A stretch of DNA of 64,000 nt from Maratus speciosus (Eukaryota > Arthropoda > Arachnida > Araneae > Salticidae). The stretch covers positions 254,707,333-254,771,332 of the forward strand of contig OZ010793.1 of the NCBI GenBank assembly GCA_963932465.1. Direction: 5' to 3'. The notes beneath the pieces are model-generated. The model worked only from the letters and a program-made list of their open reading frames with translations, made no database searches and was not told where the DNA came from. The translations under genes and the position numbers were made by a program. The number at the start of each line of letters is the position of its first letter. The first letter of the stretch is position 1. This document shows positions 22,724 through 33,459 of the stretch, piece after piece.

Positions 22724-23708
22724 CAGTAAACTCTGTCTAAGGCGGAATCGGTCGGGACTGAGAAAATTTTCCGTCGTAGACAATATTCCGGCTTATGCAA
22801 AAGAGCTCCCCCCCCCCCCCCCGAAAAAAAAGCACAAATCGTATAATTTTTTACTTTCGAAACTTTTATTATCGTTCTTTAAAATGAAATTTTTATTGAA
22901 ATCCGACTTGTTATTAAATGTACTGTTTTTAATAATTTCTTAAAACACTATTTAAACACAATAATAAATATTATCAATACGAAATTGCTTTAATTCTCAA
23001 ATTTATTGAAAATCATTTAATTTAACCAGTACAATTACATACCTCATATTTCACATAGTAGTTTAAAGAATCAAAAAATAATCTTTTATCGATCCTTGTT
23101 TTTTCTTTAGGTAAGTCGGTATTTTTTTTTTTTTTCTTTGAACAAGAAAAATATTTTCGAGTCACCTAATTCTTCTCAAGCAGTCCTGATATATTTAAAA
23201 TCACCGCTGTCTTCAACGCTTTCAGAATCGTGAAGATCAGAATTCTTCAGATTCAGAATTCTACAAGCATACATAACACAAACATAATATACTTTACTTT
23301 AGACAATACATATTTTCATAAATGTGTACTCAACTAGTAATAATAAGAATAACTTTTAAATACAAATTTTTATAGGAAAAAAGGCCATAAGCAAGAATTC
23401 CTTAAAATTTAAATAGTTTCTCTTCTTTTGAATTAACTTTTTTGAAGTATTACGGAATTTAATTATTATTGAGTTCGTCATTAAGTATTTGGCGTATATA
23501 ATCAGTTTTAAAGTTTCGTAAACGAAATGCCTTTCATTTTTAAAATACCCTTTTTTCCGCCTTATGCAAAATTTTGGTTTCGGTGGGACTTCAGAACCGT
23601 TTCCGTTTCCGCGTTAGGCAGATTCCGGCTTATGCAGCAAGAATTAATGTTATTTTCTATGGGTTCGCCGGAACTTGAAAAATTTTCCGCGGTAGACAGA
23701 ATTTACTG
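22724..23708 (-). mobile_element. Tigger/pogo-like DNA transposon, deleted and decayed
   Basis: The left end CAGTAAACTCTGTCTAAGGC (22724) is inverted relative to the right end, whose reverse complement reads CAGTAAATTCTGTCTACCGC (from 23708). TA flanks both sides (22722-22723 and 23709-23710). CAGT-type ends and TA duplication are typical of pogo/Tigger elements. A minus-strand remnant at 23135-23290 reads NSDLHDSESVEDSGDFKYIR before a stop, an acidic tail like the C-terminus of Tigger transposases. A poly-C run is at 22808-22822. Confidence 0.65.
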
Positions 23709-23712
23709 TATC

Positions 23713-23781
<69 letters not shown>
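23713..23781 (+). repeat. (TTA)n microsatellite
   Basis: About 23 uninterrupted TTA triplets directly beside the right end of the Tigger-like element. It creates false poly-leucine and poly-isoleucine frames on the two strands. Confidence 0.97.
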
Positions 23782-23782
<1 letters not shown>

Positions 23783-24496
23783 GGCACACAGCAGTAGCCT
23801 CCTTTTTAATTTTTCGTATATTTCAAAACTTATATTCAAAATGTAACGCAAAGTTTTTATTATATAAAAAAATTACATCGATTACATTCCTTTAAGCTTT
23901 TTAACAATTAAATAAACATGTGCCTTTTTTACTTTATGTTCCTTTTACACAGTCAGTCTTTTACACATTTCCTATACGTAAACTTTAAAAACTGTCTTTT
24001 TTTTTTTTTTAATGTACTCTTCAGTATACTGAAGCTATTTTACAATAATTTATTTCTCAGAAATTCATGAATAATTTTATTTTTTATAGCTTATTATTCT
24101 TTGCTTCTGAATTATTTTATTTCACTAGAAAAGGAAAAAAAAAAACCTTTTAAATCATTTTATATGCACTCATGAATGCATCGATTTTTATTAGAAAAAT
24201 ATTTATGATTTCAGCTTGACTATATATTTTTCCCTGCTGATTCTCTTGACTCATTGACTTTCGAAAAAATGAAGAATCAAGGTTGGACAAACTCCATATG
24301 CAAATACTGATGATAAGTAAATTAGTTTCAACTTAGGAGGAAAGAGGTTGGTGGGATTTTTAAAACACTTGATAAATTTACGCTTTTCATAAACTTTACA
24401 CTACGAAGTTTTTGGTATAATTCTGCTTAATTATTGGTTTGCAGAATATATAGAAAACACGCAATTATGTAAAAAATATATAATTTAAAAAATAAC

Positions 24497-24581
24497 CTCT
24501 AAATATGGCAACGTTGACTGCAAAATTGAATTAGTGGTCTCAGTTACTGCAGATGGCATGCAACGTCGCAAAGTAGTTTTC
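24497..24581 (-). CDS. SLC44-like gene, exon 4
   Basis: The exon is 85 nt, entered in phase 2 and left in phase 0. The acceptor is CTTTCAG; the donor GTTATT is poor, which lowers confidence in the 3' edge. It encodes KTTLRRCMPSAVTETTNSIL followed by QSTLPYLE. The RC-x-P motif followed by a helix of about 20 residues is the family's extracellular signature just before the second membrane segment. The spacing from RC to the WREI of exon 5 (34 residues) is close to that in CTL1. Confidence 0.8.
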
Positions 24582-24645
24582 CTGAAAGAGTAAAAAATAA
24601 TCAAGTTGAGAGCAATGCAAGAAATTTTTTATATTTTACCTAGAT

Positions 24646-25365
24646 ATTACCCAGATAGCATGAACATTAGCAGCAAGTTTGATTTTTTTCTGATATTATC
24701 TTGCCGTGACAAATTTGAATTGAGAAATTCGCTGCAAATCTCCCGCAAGGTATACCATCACTCACTTGCATGAGTAGTTTGTTGTGAAACTGATGGCAAG
24801 ACTGTCTTTAATTCACGAAAGTGACGAAAGCAAAAAAATTCCTCTGTTGAGAGAATAGACAATCAGCCCACACGCAGAAATTGCAGAAATTTTATTTGTT
24901 AGGCACCACTCTTTCTAAACTCTTATACTTATCAAATACTAAAAAATGCTCGAATTGAAAAGTACAAATGTTACCTTATATTGTTTACGGTGATAAAAAC
25001 GATGCATGCACTTTCTGACGGTGCATTCGCGTCATTGGACCTTATCAGGTCTATGGACCCCTTCGAAGGGGTTAAACTTATAGTGTAACAGTTGTAAACA
25101 GATGGTGTGGGATGGAAAGATTACTAGTTTGCAGTATTTTTTATTACTTGTTTGCCGTTAATTTGTAATAAATTTGATACAGCATGAATTTAACTTGCAC
25201 GACAAGCTAGCTGCAAGTTCGTGGTGACTTCGGCGTTTGCGATAACAAGCTGCAGTCATGTTATGAACTTTCAGTATTGTCATGCTGAGCTTACTGCAAC
25301 TTTGCAGGTTTTCAAAGCAAGACTGTTGCAAATTTTCTGCAAACTAAAAATGGTATGTGGGTAAT
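24646..25365. mobile_element. Possible TIR element of about 720 bp
   Basis: The left edge ATTACCCAGATAGCA and the reverse complement of the right edge, ATTACCCACATACCA, match at 13 of 15 positions. Inside are several GCAAGTT/AACTTGC words on both strands. No protein remnant and no clear target duplication were seen, so this is tentative. Confidence 0.4.
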
Positions 25366-26234
25366 GTGGCACAGATGCTTTTCTTTTCAATCATCTAACT
25401 TAAACATTTTAAAGAAACTTTTAGAATAGGTATATTTATGGGTTTAAAAATATTTTATTATCAGATACCATTCAATCGATGGTTATTATATTAGATATTG
25501 TGCTGCATTCTATTTATATAGAGTGTGAAAAATTGTAATTAACGCGCGATGAATGATATTTATTATTACATTGTCTGTTCTATTATTTATCTATTCTATT
25601 CATTTGCACGAAGGCACTTATAAAGGGTGTCGCAAAACAGTTGAACACACTTTAACTTTTTACATTTTGGAGACAGTATGCAGTGCAAATTATAGAAGTG
25701 TTCAAAATAAGATAAGAAATAAAATGATGTTAATGAAATGGCTCTTTGAGTAATTTTCAAAAAGTTACCCTTTTAACTTTTTATGGTACCCCAGCTTTTG
25801 GACAAAATCTATCAGATCGGTGAGGGTTTTTTTCCTTTAATGTTCTTTTGCTCCTACAAGATCGTTGCAAATAACTGCACGTCTGTATCTTAAAAATTGA
25901 ATGTGTTATAAGGAATGAAAAAAGCTGACATATACCTAGAGATGTATAATATAGACGCACGCCGTGCGCGGAAAATTTTCAGCAAAATTCGGAACTTTGC
26001 GGGAAATTTTTTAGAAAAAAAAAAAGGTAATTGTATTTTTTTTAATACTGAAAAATTAAAAATATTTCCCAATTTTATGTACAATTTATTTATTGTTTGC
26101 CAGAAGTGATTCTGTTCCGAATTTTCCGAAAATTTAAGGCATTCGGATCTGAAAATTTAAAAAAAATCGTCCATGAGTCCGAAAATTCAGACATTAAAAA
26201 ATATCATTGAAAAATATTGCGAAATTCAACAAAT

Positions 26235-27075
26235 GGTCGAAAAAGAAAAAAAAATCCGCCAATCGTTCGCAGAAAAAATCACCAATTTCGTCAAAACATC
26301 GCGGAAAAAACGCGAATTTCGTCAAAGGAGCGCAGAAAAGGCGCGAACTTCTTCAAATGATCGTGAAAAAAAAAAAGATTTTCGTCAAATAGTTGCAGAA
26401 AAAACACAAATTTCGTCAAAGGAACGAAGAAAAAACGCAAACTTTGTCAAAGGAAGGCAGAAAAAAACTAATTTCGTAAAAGCTTAGCGGAAAAAGCCCG
26501 AAATTTGTCAAAGGATCACGAAAAAACTACGAATTTCATCAAAGGGCCATGGAAAAAGCACGAATTTCGTCAAAGGATTACAAAAATTTGCGAATTTCGT
26601 ATAAAGTTCGCAAAAAAAGCTAATTTTGTCAAAGGATCGCGAAAATAATCTAATTTCGTCAAAGAATCGCAGAAAAAGCGCAAATTTCGTCAAAGGAGTG
26701 CAGGAAAAAAACGAATTTCTTAAAAGCATAGTGGAAAAAGCCTGAATTTTGTCAAAATATCTCTAAAAAATACAAATTTTGTAAAAGAATCGCGGAAAAG
26801 GTTAATTTCCACAAATAATCGCGCAAAAAACTAAATTTCTTAAAAAAATCGCGAAAAAAACGCATTTCGTCAAAAGATTGCAGAAAAAATACGAATTTCG
26901 TCAAAGGATCGCGGAAAAAACGGGAATTTCGTCAACGGATCGCAGAAAAACGGGAATTTCCTTAAAAGGTCACGGAAAAAACGTGAATTTCGTCAAAGGA
27001 TCACGGAAAAAACGTGAATTTCGTCAAAGGGCTGCAGAAAAAACGTGAATTTCGTCAAAGGGCCGCGGTAAAAAA
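26235..27075 (+). repeat. Minisatellite of about 30-bp units
   Basis: About 28 units with the core 'gaatttcgtcaaagg' and 'atcgcggaaaaaacg' repeat with substitutions and small length changes. The best-preserved units are at 26880-27065. The array produces open frames on both strands (26173-26487 and 26508-26729), because units near 30 bp keep frame. These are very probably not genes. Confidence 0.9.
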
Positions 27076-27602
27076 TGTGATTTAGTTGTTTCGGACGCTA
27101 TGTCACATTATTTCTGTGAACAGAGTGACTGGCATTTTGTGCAAAGAGGTCACAATATTAAGATTTGGGCTGTTTCAAATTCATTGAAAAATAATTTATA
27201 AGAATTCACCCCTACTTATCATGGATTTTTAGCTTTATTTTTTTAACCAGAATAATTATTCTTTAATTAAAATTAATTTTAAATGGTAATTATTTTAAAA
27301 CTACTGTTTTTAATTCATATCGTTAAAATAATATAACACGTTATTTTATTAAACATTAAATTAATTTGCAGAAAGTTTTTGACCCAATATTTATGTGCGC
27401 AGAAAGTTTTCGGTTTTATACAAGTCTGCATATACCAGTTTTTTGCACCATTTAAAATTCTGCTTCATCAGTGAAAGTGGGAACTATACGAAATTTAGGT
27501 TAATTTTCCTTAAATCAAAAATGTATGAACAAGTGTGAAAAAATTTCATCACAAGTATACCCAAATAAAGAATTACACAGAGAGATCATGTAAAGAGATT
27601 TT

Positions 27603-27800
27603 TTTTTTTTTTTAAGCAATTCTCAAAGCATTCTCTCTCAACTTCAATGCATAACTGAGTTCTTCTTGTAAGGCTTCTGTATATGTTTTGCAGTTCTTCC
27701 CCCTCTAATATTGTTGCAAAATATCTAATATCTTTTATTTAAGGTTAACTGCGTTTTTATTATCATCCGTATTTCTTCTTTATCCCAGTGTCTGACACAT
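27603..27800 (-). pseudogene. Unrecognised coding-like remnant ending in poly-A
   Basis: On the minus strand, WDKEEIRMIIKTQLTLNKRY and, in another frame, NCKTYTEALQEELSYALKLR look protein-like. They are followed by a stop and a run of A at 27613-27601. A 3' A run suggests a retroposed fragment. The family is not recognised. It does not contain the Cys-Pro motif expected of the missing SLC44 exon. Confidence 0.25.
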
Positions 27801-29217
27801 TTACATTTCTAATTTAATATATTGCCCCCATTGCCAAAGGTCAATTTTCGATTAATCATAACTTAATCATTTTAAAAGTAGGTATATGTATTAAGTTTTT
27901 CGTAATGATCTTTGTACAACAAAAGGAAAAAAATTCTTATTGGACAATACCGTCCAGAGATTTTGTAAAAAAAATTTAAGAATGCATCTTTTCAAAAAAT
28001 GATACCTTGAATACGTCTGCATACGGTACGCAGTAAACTGCGCCGCCCTACAAGCTTTGCAGGAAAATAAAGAAAATTCGAAGGGAATCCCTATGGGGCA
28101 TGCTCAGAAACCTGGTACTTTCAAAGACGTATACATTGTGTATAGGTTTAATGATCAAGCTATTCCATTAACATAATCTTCATTTCTACATTATTTTGAG
28201 CACTTTTACAGTAAACATTCTCTACTTATCTCCAACAAGTAACAATTTAAACGCTTTTCCATCCATTTACGATACCTTGTATGGAAACAGCTATTTTATC
28301 GCACATTAAATAGGCTGGAAAAACTATATAATTCAAGAGTAATACATAATTTTCCGCCATTTTAAACCATTTTTCAACTGGAACTTTTAATACACTGTGT
28401 TAAAAAAAAAAAAGAAAGAAAGAAAAGAAAACTGGTTCGTGAGTAACGCTGACGTAATATTGACGATGGCAACGACCTAGTCAATAAATTTCACTTTTAC
28501 TGCATTTTTCAGTATTTATACCAACAAATTGAAAAAGAAATTTACTTCCAAATGCAATTTGTTTGAAAACTGTATCTTAATTATCGACTTTTTATTTTTA
28601 TAGTGATATTTTATGGATTTTAAAATCATTTTTAAGCATGGATATTTTTTAATCTGCATCTATACCTGCAACATAATTACTGAAGTTTAATCAAGTTGCA
28701 CTTAAAACAATATAAATAATTCCGAATTTGTTTCTGTGTAATATTCCATTTGCGAAACTAAATTAAAACTCCACAAATAAATAAATAAAACTCAAATGCA
28801 ACACTTATGTAATCGAACTACGCGTTTAAACACTGGAAAAAACCAGAATTACAATGGTTGTTATGCGTAGAGAAATGTTTAGCGTTTGACAGCTAGCTAA
28901 TATGAAATTACCAAAAATTCTTCGTGGTGTAGTTGTTGGACAATCTTAGAAAATATACTAAATGTGAAAAGTCTATTAGAGTTCCCAATTAAAAGTGATT
29001 TTCATCTGTGTTCTGTACCCCCGGTTCTTCTGTATAGTATATATCTATGTTCTGTACAGTACATCAAGCATCTTTAATCTAAGATACACATACATTTTAA
29101 CGTCTGAATTAAAATCTTTAAATTAATTTTCACACATTAGACAGACTTGACTACACTTAAATTAAAAAAATATAAAAAAACATTTAATTAAAAACTAAAA
29201 GTACAAAAAATACAAAA

Positions 29218-29251
29218 GACGTTTCGCTGTGCAAACGCACAGCCTCATCAG
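29218..29251 (-). ncRNA. Hammerhead ribozyme core (Penelope-associated)
   Basis: On the minus strand the invariant CTGATGA (29251-29245) is followed by a 7-bp stem GCTGTGC / GCACAGC with a GTTT loop. Then comes GAAAC (29225-29221) and GTC. This is the two-part catalytic core around stem II of a hammerhead ribozyme. Penelope-like elements are known to carry such motifs in their terminal repeats. I could not fix stems I and III or the cleavage site with confidence, so self-cleavage is not shown. Confidence 0.72.
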
Positions 29252-29315
29252 TACACAATCAGCTACAGCAGAATATCGAAGCATGTCCTGGACACAGGCA
29301 AAATCAAAGTTAAAG

Positions 29316-29693
29316 TTAATCATTTAAAAACAAAAAATATTCCATCGAGATCGCACCGGATTCTTTGAGTGTATAAGAGTATAATTTTGTAAACCAGCTC
29401 TCCATGAACAATCTGCAATGATAAGTGTTGCAATTTCTCTTCAAAATTAAAGAATTTTCGAAGGCTGGGGTGTGGTCTGTTTCATACGCATGTTGTACTA
29501 ATTTAGAGTTCAATCTTCCATTTTTAAAGGCGCCGACATGTTCTTTAAGTCTGATATCCAACGATCGGCAAGTTTCACCTATATACACGTTATCACAGTT
29601 ACTGCATGGAATCATGTAAACCACACCGGTTGATTTTTTTACGTCATAATTATGCTTATGGCTATTTTTTGTTTTTAAATGATTAACTTTAAC
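29316..29693 (-). pseudogene. Penelope GIY-YIG endonuclease domain (truncated ORF)
   Basis: Without a start codon of its own, the frame is open from beyond 29693 to a stop at 29316. It reads YDVKKSTGVVYMIPCSNC, then DNVYIGETCRSLDIRLKEH. These show the two motif blocks (VVY.. and VYIGET), the catalytic-type arginine in CRSLDIR, and later a glutamate in LFMESWF. In Penelope-like elements this domain follows the reverse transcriptase and nicks the target. An intact upstream part is missing. Whether the last residues (YFLFLND) belong to the original protein is unclear, because they overlap one arm of the inverted repeat. Confidence 0.88.
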
Positions 29694-29964
29694 AGTGATT
29701 TTGACTGTACTATATTTCTTTCTATCTATATATATTATTTATCTAATACTGTACTTTATTTGTGAAGCACGAAAATTATGCATATCATACAGTCAGTGCG
29801 AAACACAAGTGTTTTCTACATTTACGTATTACTTTTATAATTTTAGAACTCTTTATAATTCAATAACCCTTTTTTACATAGTCATAATAACAGTGTTCTG
29901 GAGTTTAAAATTAATAATGAAATAAAATTTATCTTTTTAGTAAGGAAAAAGTAGCAGAACTTAC

Positions 29965-30045
29965 TCATAGCCCTCTTCACATTCTTTAACGCATTCCTTT
30001 TTAATACTACAGCTATTATCGCTGCAGTACTTAATTTGAAGATAC
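29965..30045 (-). CDS. SLC44-like gene, exon 3
   Basis: The exon is 81 nt, entered and left in phase 2, with acceptor TTATTAG and donor GTAAGT. After completing the AAG codon of exon 2 it encodes YLQIKYCSDNSCSIKKECVK followed by ECEEGY. This cysteine-rich stretch corresponds to the first extracellular loop of SLC44 proteins, where a C-V-x-x-C motif is conserved. The next coding exon must supply the first base of the following codon at phase 2, which fits either a missing exon or exon 4 directly. Confidence 0.88.
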
Positions 30046-30650
30046 CTAATAAGAATTATACGATTTAGAATTACTTGACGATAGTTCAAGAATCAAATTA
30101 TAACAATCAAGTGCAAGAAAAAATATTTTATAACTTAAATTTTCCTTAAATGAAATAATAAGTATTATACGTTTTACTTGCAATGCAAACAATATTGATA
30201 TAAAAGGTAAAATATTATCCCTTATCCTGACACATTATATTTACTCTATACTTAATAAATCAGTTCTATACTTAAATATATCCTTACATACACCATACTT
30301 ACATGCATTTTTATATACATATAGCTTAGCTTCAGCTTATAAAATACACATATCTTGCAATACATACAACATATGCACAAACTTATATTAAATAATACAT
30401 AGGATATACAATATAATTACAACCTATAGAACAACACTTTTTTAACGAATATAATAATGACCACCCTGTTGCTGATGAAGCATTTTTCATAATCATAATT
30501 CAACTAAAAAAAATTATCCTTTCAAATTGAAGAATGCCTTATTCGTATTAAACAATTATTTTTCAATAAACGGAAATAATAGCCACTCTGTCGCTAATAT
30601 AGTTTAAATTTCATATGTATTTTATCAAAACAAAAATTACACCTACTTAC

Positions 30651-30793
30651 TTCATATCAACATAGTTCATCCCGGATCTATTGGCACCAGTAATTTTTTC
30701 ATTTTTGAAACCACATATATTGCCATAATCATCAACTCCATAAATAAGTCGCCTTGGGTCACCTCGAATGCAAGCAATGGTTACAGCAACAAG
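30651..30793 (-). CDS. SLC44-like gene, exon 2
   Basis: The exon is 143 nt, phase 0 to 2, with acceptor AAATAG and donor GTAAGT. It encodes LVAVTIAC (end of TM1), IRGDPRRLIYGVDDYGNICG, and FKNEKITGANRSGMNYVDMK across the junction. The GDPRRLIYG-D-YGN-CG block is the strongest family signature of SLC44/CTL proteins and opens the first extracellular loop. NRS is a possible N-glycosylation site in that loop. Confidence 0.96.
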
Positions 30794-30899
30794 CTATTTA
30801 AAAAATACTTTAAATAAAATTAAATCTTTTAAAGGAGTGATATCAAGAAAACAGTAATACGTTTAAGAAATTTAAATGAAGTTTCTCATTTTATGTTCT

Positions 30900-31980
30900 T
30901 ACTAGCTGCATGGCAACCCGTTGTGTTGCATTTATATTGTATGGGGTCTTTCGATTGTTTGGGAGGAAAATAAATCTAGTTTTAATATACATTTCAAATT
31001 TCTAGCCATTACAATTCCAATTGAATCATAATTTAGAAAGTAAAAAAAAAAAAAAAATCCCTTTTTAAATTTCAAATATTTTATAAATCGTTTTTAGAGA
31101 GCATTTGCATCTTAAAAGCAGCAACCATGCAAATTTTCAAATCTTTAGCCACATCAGAATCTCCAAAATCGCAATTTTAGAACTTTTTTCTTTTTTTTCT
31201 TGTACCTTTTAACATTTCGAATTGTTTAGAAACTGTTCTGTTGACAGTTCTTACGTCCGACGGTAACAGTTATGTCAAGTTTCGAATTTGTGGTCTTAAC
31301 AGTTCCAAATTAATCGTAACGTAGAACGTTTATAGAACATTTTCCGTTCACTTCATCCTTTTAAATTTCGAATTTTACAGAAACTGTTCTTTGGGAGCAT
31401 TTACATTTTCAACTTATTTACATGACAAATTTCAAATTTTTAGCCCCAACGATATCACAGAAATCGCAATTCTAGAACATTTTTTTGGTTCCTGCGCCAT
31501 AATTTAGAAAGTTTTGGGTACGTTTCCCGCTCATTTCACTCTTTTAAATTTCGAACTTTTTAGAAACTGTTCATAGCAAGTATTTACGTCTTAAAAGTAA
31601 CTATAATACCAAATTTCAAGTTTTTAACTCCATCCATACTACAGAAATCGAAATTTTATAAAGTTTTTTCTTCCTACAACCTTTTACATTTCAAATATTC
31701 TACAGACTGTTCCGTGACAACTTCAAAGTAACAGCCATGTCAATTTTCAATTTTCTAACCCTACCAGTTCAAAATAAATAGTAATTTAGAATGTTTTTAG
31801 AACGTTTTCCACTCATTTGACTCTTTTAAATGTCGAAGGTTTCAGAAACCATTCTTAGTGAGTATTTATATCTTAAAACTGACCACCACACGAAATTTCA
31901 AGTTTCTAGCTTCAATAACATGACAGACACCGCAATCTTAGAAGGTTTTTTACTCCTGCACCTCCTTTGCGGGGGGGGGG
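30900..31980. repeat. Degenerate tandem repeat of about 210-230 bp
   Basis: About five diverged units share 'cttttaaatttcgaa', 'cagaaactgttc', 'gcatttac', 'caaatttcaaatttttagcc' and 'cagaaatcgcaatt' in the same order. The start at 30904 (ctagctgcatggcaacccg) resembles the CTAGCTG end of the Helitron-like repeats at 50838 and 58733. A poly-G tract is at 31972-31984. Probably one repeat element with internal units. Confidence 0.6.
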
Positions 31981-33450
31981 GGGGTACGATATAAAATATA
32001 GCCTATATTACGAAGAAGAAATGGTCAGCAGCGTTTTGCCACCATTATTTTTTTTTAATCAGCTAGGTAGTTTCAGAGATTATCCCCTACAAACAAACGT
32101 AACTTCTTTATAATTTTTACATGTACGTATACATTCAGAGTGATCAAGAAAAATTGGACGAACTTAAGTAGTAGTCGAACGTTTTACAAGTGGAAACAAC
32201 TTTTATATGGGAAACCGGGATCTAAATGCATTTATTCTGTCAAAAATATATGGCATCTCATTCTAACCCGAACTGATATTTTTATTCGTAACTTTAACAA
32301 TAAAGAAAATATTTCAACGGACTTTTTAACAGATTTTCTTTGCTTTGGCTAAAATGTGATGCCATTTCGAAAAGTGCTGGTAGTGCACTATAATTTAGTT
32401 ATTGACTCTGTATTTAATGTGAACTACATTTTGAAATATAGCGGATCTAATTCAGCTTTGTTTGGATGCGGATGATGGCCACTTCCACCCCTTCTTTACA
32501 TTTCGCACAAAGCAATTTAAATCTGTTAAAAATGTCGTTAAAAAACCTTATTTATTGTTAAAGATATAAACAAAAATCTGAGTTGGGACTGAAGTGGAAA
32601 ACCATGTAATTTTTGCAGAATAAATGTATTGAGATTAGTGTTCTATACAAATTTTGCTTGTCGCTGTGCCACTTCTTAAAGTTTATCCAATCTGTTTTTT
32701 GAAAACACTATCCGGCATAGATTTACAGTTTTGATACAAAATTAATTCACTTTTGACTCTGCCAAACGCCGAAAATCAATAACTTTGTGCTTTGAAACGA
32801 TAAAACTTTATATGTGACTTTTAGAAACAAGTAAAAGAAAACGCGAGTTGAACATTGTTTTCTCTTTTCATTTGATACAATAAAAAACAAAGTAACATTT
32901 TAAAATGTAAAGTATATTATCCTTAAAGAATATTATATATCAGGCAATGCCCAAGATCATCTTTTACAACTAAGGGGTCAGTTTCCGATTAATCTACATA
33001 TTTACTAGCATTCTTTATTTTGTTTATGTGATATTAGAGAACAATTAATTTTTTTGACTAATTACAAATTAATTACAACTAATTACAAAATGTCATACGA
33101 CATGCTAATTAATTTTTAAATTAGCACTTTTCTCATTTATTGATTTTTTTTCTAAAATCTTAGTTTTACAATAAATTTACTTTTACAATATTTTGAAAAT
33201 AAAAAAGGTGTGTTGTTTCTAAGTGAATAAAAGCTAACATAAGTATTAGATGTTTTTGTTGTTTTTTTTTTGGGGGGGGGGGGAATGACGTCCTTTTATA
33301 TAAAATAAAAGCGCGTGTTTTAAGTCTTAAAACTGAAATATGTTTTGTATTATCTATATTTATATACATTTTTTTTTCATCGGGGGGCGACACTAAATTC
33401 TGAAAAAACAGAATTCCTGTTTTCTAGTTGTTTCATTGGATTGATGTTAC
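31981..33450. other. No recognised gene
   Basis: AT-rich intron sequence of the SLC44-like gene between exons 1 and 2. Open frames at 32140-32352 and 33166-33393 lack motifs. A poly-G tract is at 33270-33283. Confidence 0.45.
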
Positions 33451-33459
33451 CACTCAGAG

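Larger units (their letters stand above)
29190..29700 (-). mobile_element. Penelope-like retroelement, 3' fragment
   Basis: On the minus strand a GIY-YIG endonuclease frame (to 29316) is followed by the 3' region with a hammerhead-ribozyme core (29251-29218). This is the usual 3' end of a Penelope-like element. The reverse transcriptase is absent, so it is a strongly 5'-truncated copy. A perfect 31-bp inverted repeat (29309-29339 and 29663-29693) brackets the endonuclease segment. It lies in the SLC44 intron just downstream of exon 3. Confidence 0.85.

Noticed and set aside
23527..23895. Frame with a long poly-leucine tract
   Set aside because: Produced by the (TTA)n microsatellite.
26235..27075. 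CRISPR array
   Set aside because: The units are contiguous and degenerate, without conserved repeat and unique spacer alternation, and the DNA is clearly from an animal.
27603..27800. Missing SLC44 exon
   Set aside because: Protein-like, but it lacks the cysteines and Cys-Pro motif expected, and no consistent phase-2 splice sites were seen.
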